DNA of 64,000 nt from Symsagittifera roscoffensis (Eukaryota > Xenacoelomorpha > Acoela > Convolutidae): positions 54,418,928 to 54,482,927 of the forward strand of contig NC_087069.1 of NCBI RefSeq assembly GCF_963678635.1, in the 5' to 3' direction. Below the pieces are notes generated by a model. The model did not search any database. It worked only from the letters and a program-made list of their open reading frames with translations, and had not been told where the DNA came from. This document shows, piece after piece, positions 62,121-64,000 of the stretch (positions are counted from its first letter, which is position 1; every line of letters begins with the position of its first letter). Both the position numbers and the translations under genes were made by a program.

Positions 62121-64000
62121 TCACTCCACAGGCACTAATAAGTAAAAAAAAAATAAAATTTTTACTCCCTTTAGCAAATTAATTCTGGCAACTAAGCCTC
62201 CTTCAACGAATTTGGAACAACTTTTGAGATGGGTTAAATCTGCGCTTGCGCGTTAATAGCGCTAAATAAATCGAACTTAATTTTCCCAAATTGGCTGAAA
62301 TGGCCATCTTTAAATCCCCATAACTTTACGAAAAATGATAACAGGTAAATTATCTTTTCAAAATTAAGCTCAATACAACAATATTTTTTGAATGATGTAG
62401 AAAATGACTTGTTAAAAAATCGAAATTTGTCTGAAGAAAAAACAAACCTGAGCACAAATATTCGGTTACTTTCTTTAGGAAAGTCAGAACCTTAAGTCAT
62501 TGAACATTGTAAATTTTGTCAAAACTATCAAAGTGATCTTTTCAAAATTAAGCTCAAGACAACAATATTTTTTGAATGATGTAGAAAATGACCTGTTAAA
62601 AAATCGAAATTTGTCTGAAGAAAAAACAAACCTGAGCACAAATATTCGGTTACTTTCTTTAGGAAAGTCAGAACCTTAAGTCATTGAACATTGTAAATTT
62701 TGTCAAAACTATCAAAGTGATCTTTTCAAAATTAAGCTCAAGACAACAATATTTCTTGAATGATGTAGAAAATGACTTGTTAAAAAATCGAAATTTGTCT
62801 GAAGAAAAAACAAACCCGAGCACAAATATTCGGTTACTTTCTTTAGGAAAGTCAGAACCTTAAGTCATTGAACATTGTAAATTTTGTCAAAACTATCAAA
62901 GTAATTGATACAACAAGAGAAGAACAAAGAGATAGTCTTTGTAGCTGAAACAACTTTAAAATCAAAAAACCACAGTTTGGCCTCGTAATGAAAATCATAT
63001 TATTTTCAACTAATAACAAGAACAAAAACGACTAAAAAAAAGAAAAAGGTCTTGTTTGATCATTGATTCATCAAAATGATTAGGTTGGTGAAAAAGAACT
63101 ATAATACTTTGAACAAAATGATTAATTAAAATAAGATACCATTTTGAACATTCGATTACCAAACAATTTTACTCTCCACAGGCAATAATAAGTAAAAAAA
63201 ATAAAATTTTTACTCCCTTTAGCAAATTAATTCTGGCAACTAAGCCTCCTTCAACGAATTTGGAACAACTTTTGAGATGGGTTAAATCTGCGCTTGCGCG
63301 TTAATAGCGCTAAATAAATCGAACTTAATTTTCCCAAATTGGCTGAAATGGCCATCTTTAAATCCCCATAACTTTACGAAAAATGATAACAGGTAAATTA
63401 TCTTTTCAAAATTAAGCTCAATACAACAATATTTTTTGAATGATGTAGAAAATGACTTGTTAAAAAATCGAAATTTGTCTGAAGAAAAAACAAACCTGAG
63501 CACAAATATTCGGTTAGTTTCTTTAGGAAAGTCAGAACCTTAAGTCATTGAACATTGTAAATTTTGTCAAAACTATCAAAGTGATCTTTTCAAAATTAAG
63601 CTCAAGACAACAATATTTTTTGAATGATGTAGAAAATGACTTGTTAAAAAATCGAAATTTGTCTGAAGAAAAAACAAACCTGAGCACAAATATTCGGTTA
63701 CTTTCTTTAGGAAAGTCAGAACCTTAAGTCATTGAACATTGTAAATTTTGTCAAAACTATCAAAGTGATCTTTTCAAAATTAAGCTCAAGACAACAATAT
63801 TTTTTGAATGATGTAGAAAATGACTTGCTAAAAAATCGAAATTTGTCTGAAGAAAAAACAAACCCGAGCACAAATATTCGGTTACTTTCTTTAGGAAAGT
63901 CAGAACCTTAAGTCATTGAACATTGTAAATTTTGTCAAAACTATCAAAGTAATTGATACAACAAGAGAAGAACAAAGAGATAGTCTTTGTAGCTGAAACA
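62121..64000. repeat. Higher-order satellite: 1048-bp unit, each with three 184-bp monomers
   Basis: Block 1 is about 62121-63168 and block 2 starts near 63170 and runs off the window; the offset is 1048 (62352 against 63400). Inside each block a segment starting ATCTTTTCAAAATTAAGCTC recurs every 184 bases (62352, 62536, 62720; 63400, 63584, 63768). The monomer is the minus-orientation half of the TTAACGCGTAAGCG family. The 73-codon minus frame in each block is a by-product. Confidence 0.95.

Noticed and set aside
62234-62455. 73-codon minus frame, repeated at 63282
   Set aside because: It is duplicated with the 1048-bp satellite and belongs to a noncoding repeat family.
1-64000. tRNA, rRNA, CRISPR or bacterial operons
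   Set aside because: No cloverleaf, rRNA segment, regular spacer array or closely packed long genes with ribosome binding sites was seen.

Overview
The window is animal nuclear DNA: AT-rich, with GT-AG introns and many decayed transposable elements. Almost all of it is one plus-strand gene for a TRPM-family cation channel, most like TRPM2. Eleven exons can be joined from about 777 to 61915, and every junction keeps phase. They run from the nucleotide-binding SLOG (MHR1/2) region, through the MHR3/4 helices and S1-S6 with its pore, to the TRP helix. Together they give 2601 coding bases (about 867 residues). The extreme N-terminus and the C-terminal tail lie outside the window. The organism is an invertebrate metazoan; I cannot place it more closely.

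The introns account for the size of the locus. Intron 889-29365 (28.5 kb) holds a degenerate Polinton/Maverick (adintovirus-like) element on the plus strand. Its order is a packaging-ATPase tail, two small accessory ORFs, a retroviral-type integrase, a capsid-type protein with a VGDTEAPLL motif, a basic Gly/Arg-rich protein, and an F54H12.2-like capsid-type protein. Then come an array of an unrecognised ORF family and a protein-primed DNA polymerase B. The integrase-capsid block is tandemly duplicated (about 4.1 kb, two units), with a nested duplication inside each unit. The C-terminal third of the polymerase is repeated as about 1.1-kb units. All of these genes carry stops and frameshifts.

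Intron 36091-53590 (17.5 kb) contains, on the minus strand, a decayed BEL/Pao LTR retrotransposon (about 40.5 to 36.5 kb: gag, zinc knuckles, reverse transcriptase, integrase tail). Beyond it lie a foldback element with a roughly 470-bp-arm palindrome centred near 43911, a 5.7-kb array of noncoding repeats (45.0-50.7 kb) and a C-rich/G-rich strand-switch tract just upstream of the S2 exon.

Intron 32001-34550 contains a 490-bp tandem repeat. The distal end (62.1-64.0 kb) is a nested satellite: three 184-bp monomers inside a 1048-bp unit that is itself repeated. The same repeat family recurs at 32.1-32.4, 42.8-44.4 and 62-64 kb. No tRNA, rRNA, CRISPR or prokaryote-type operon was seen.
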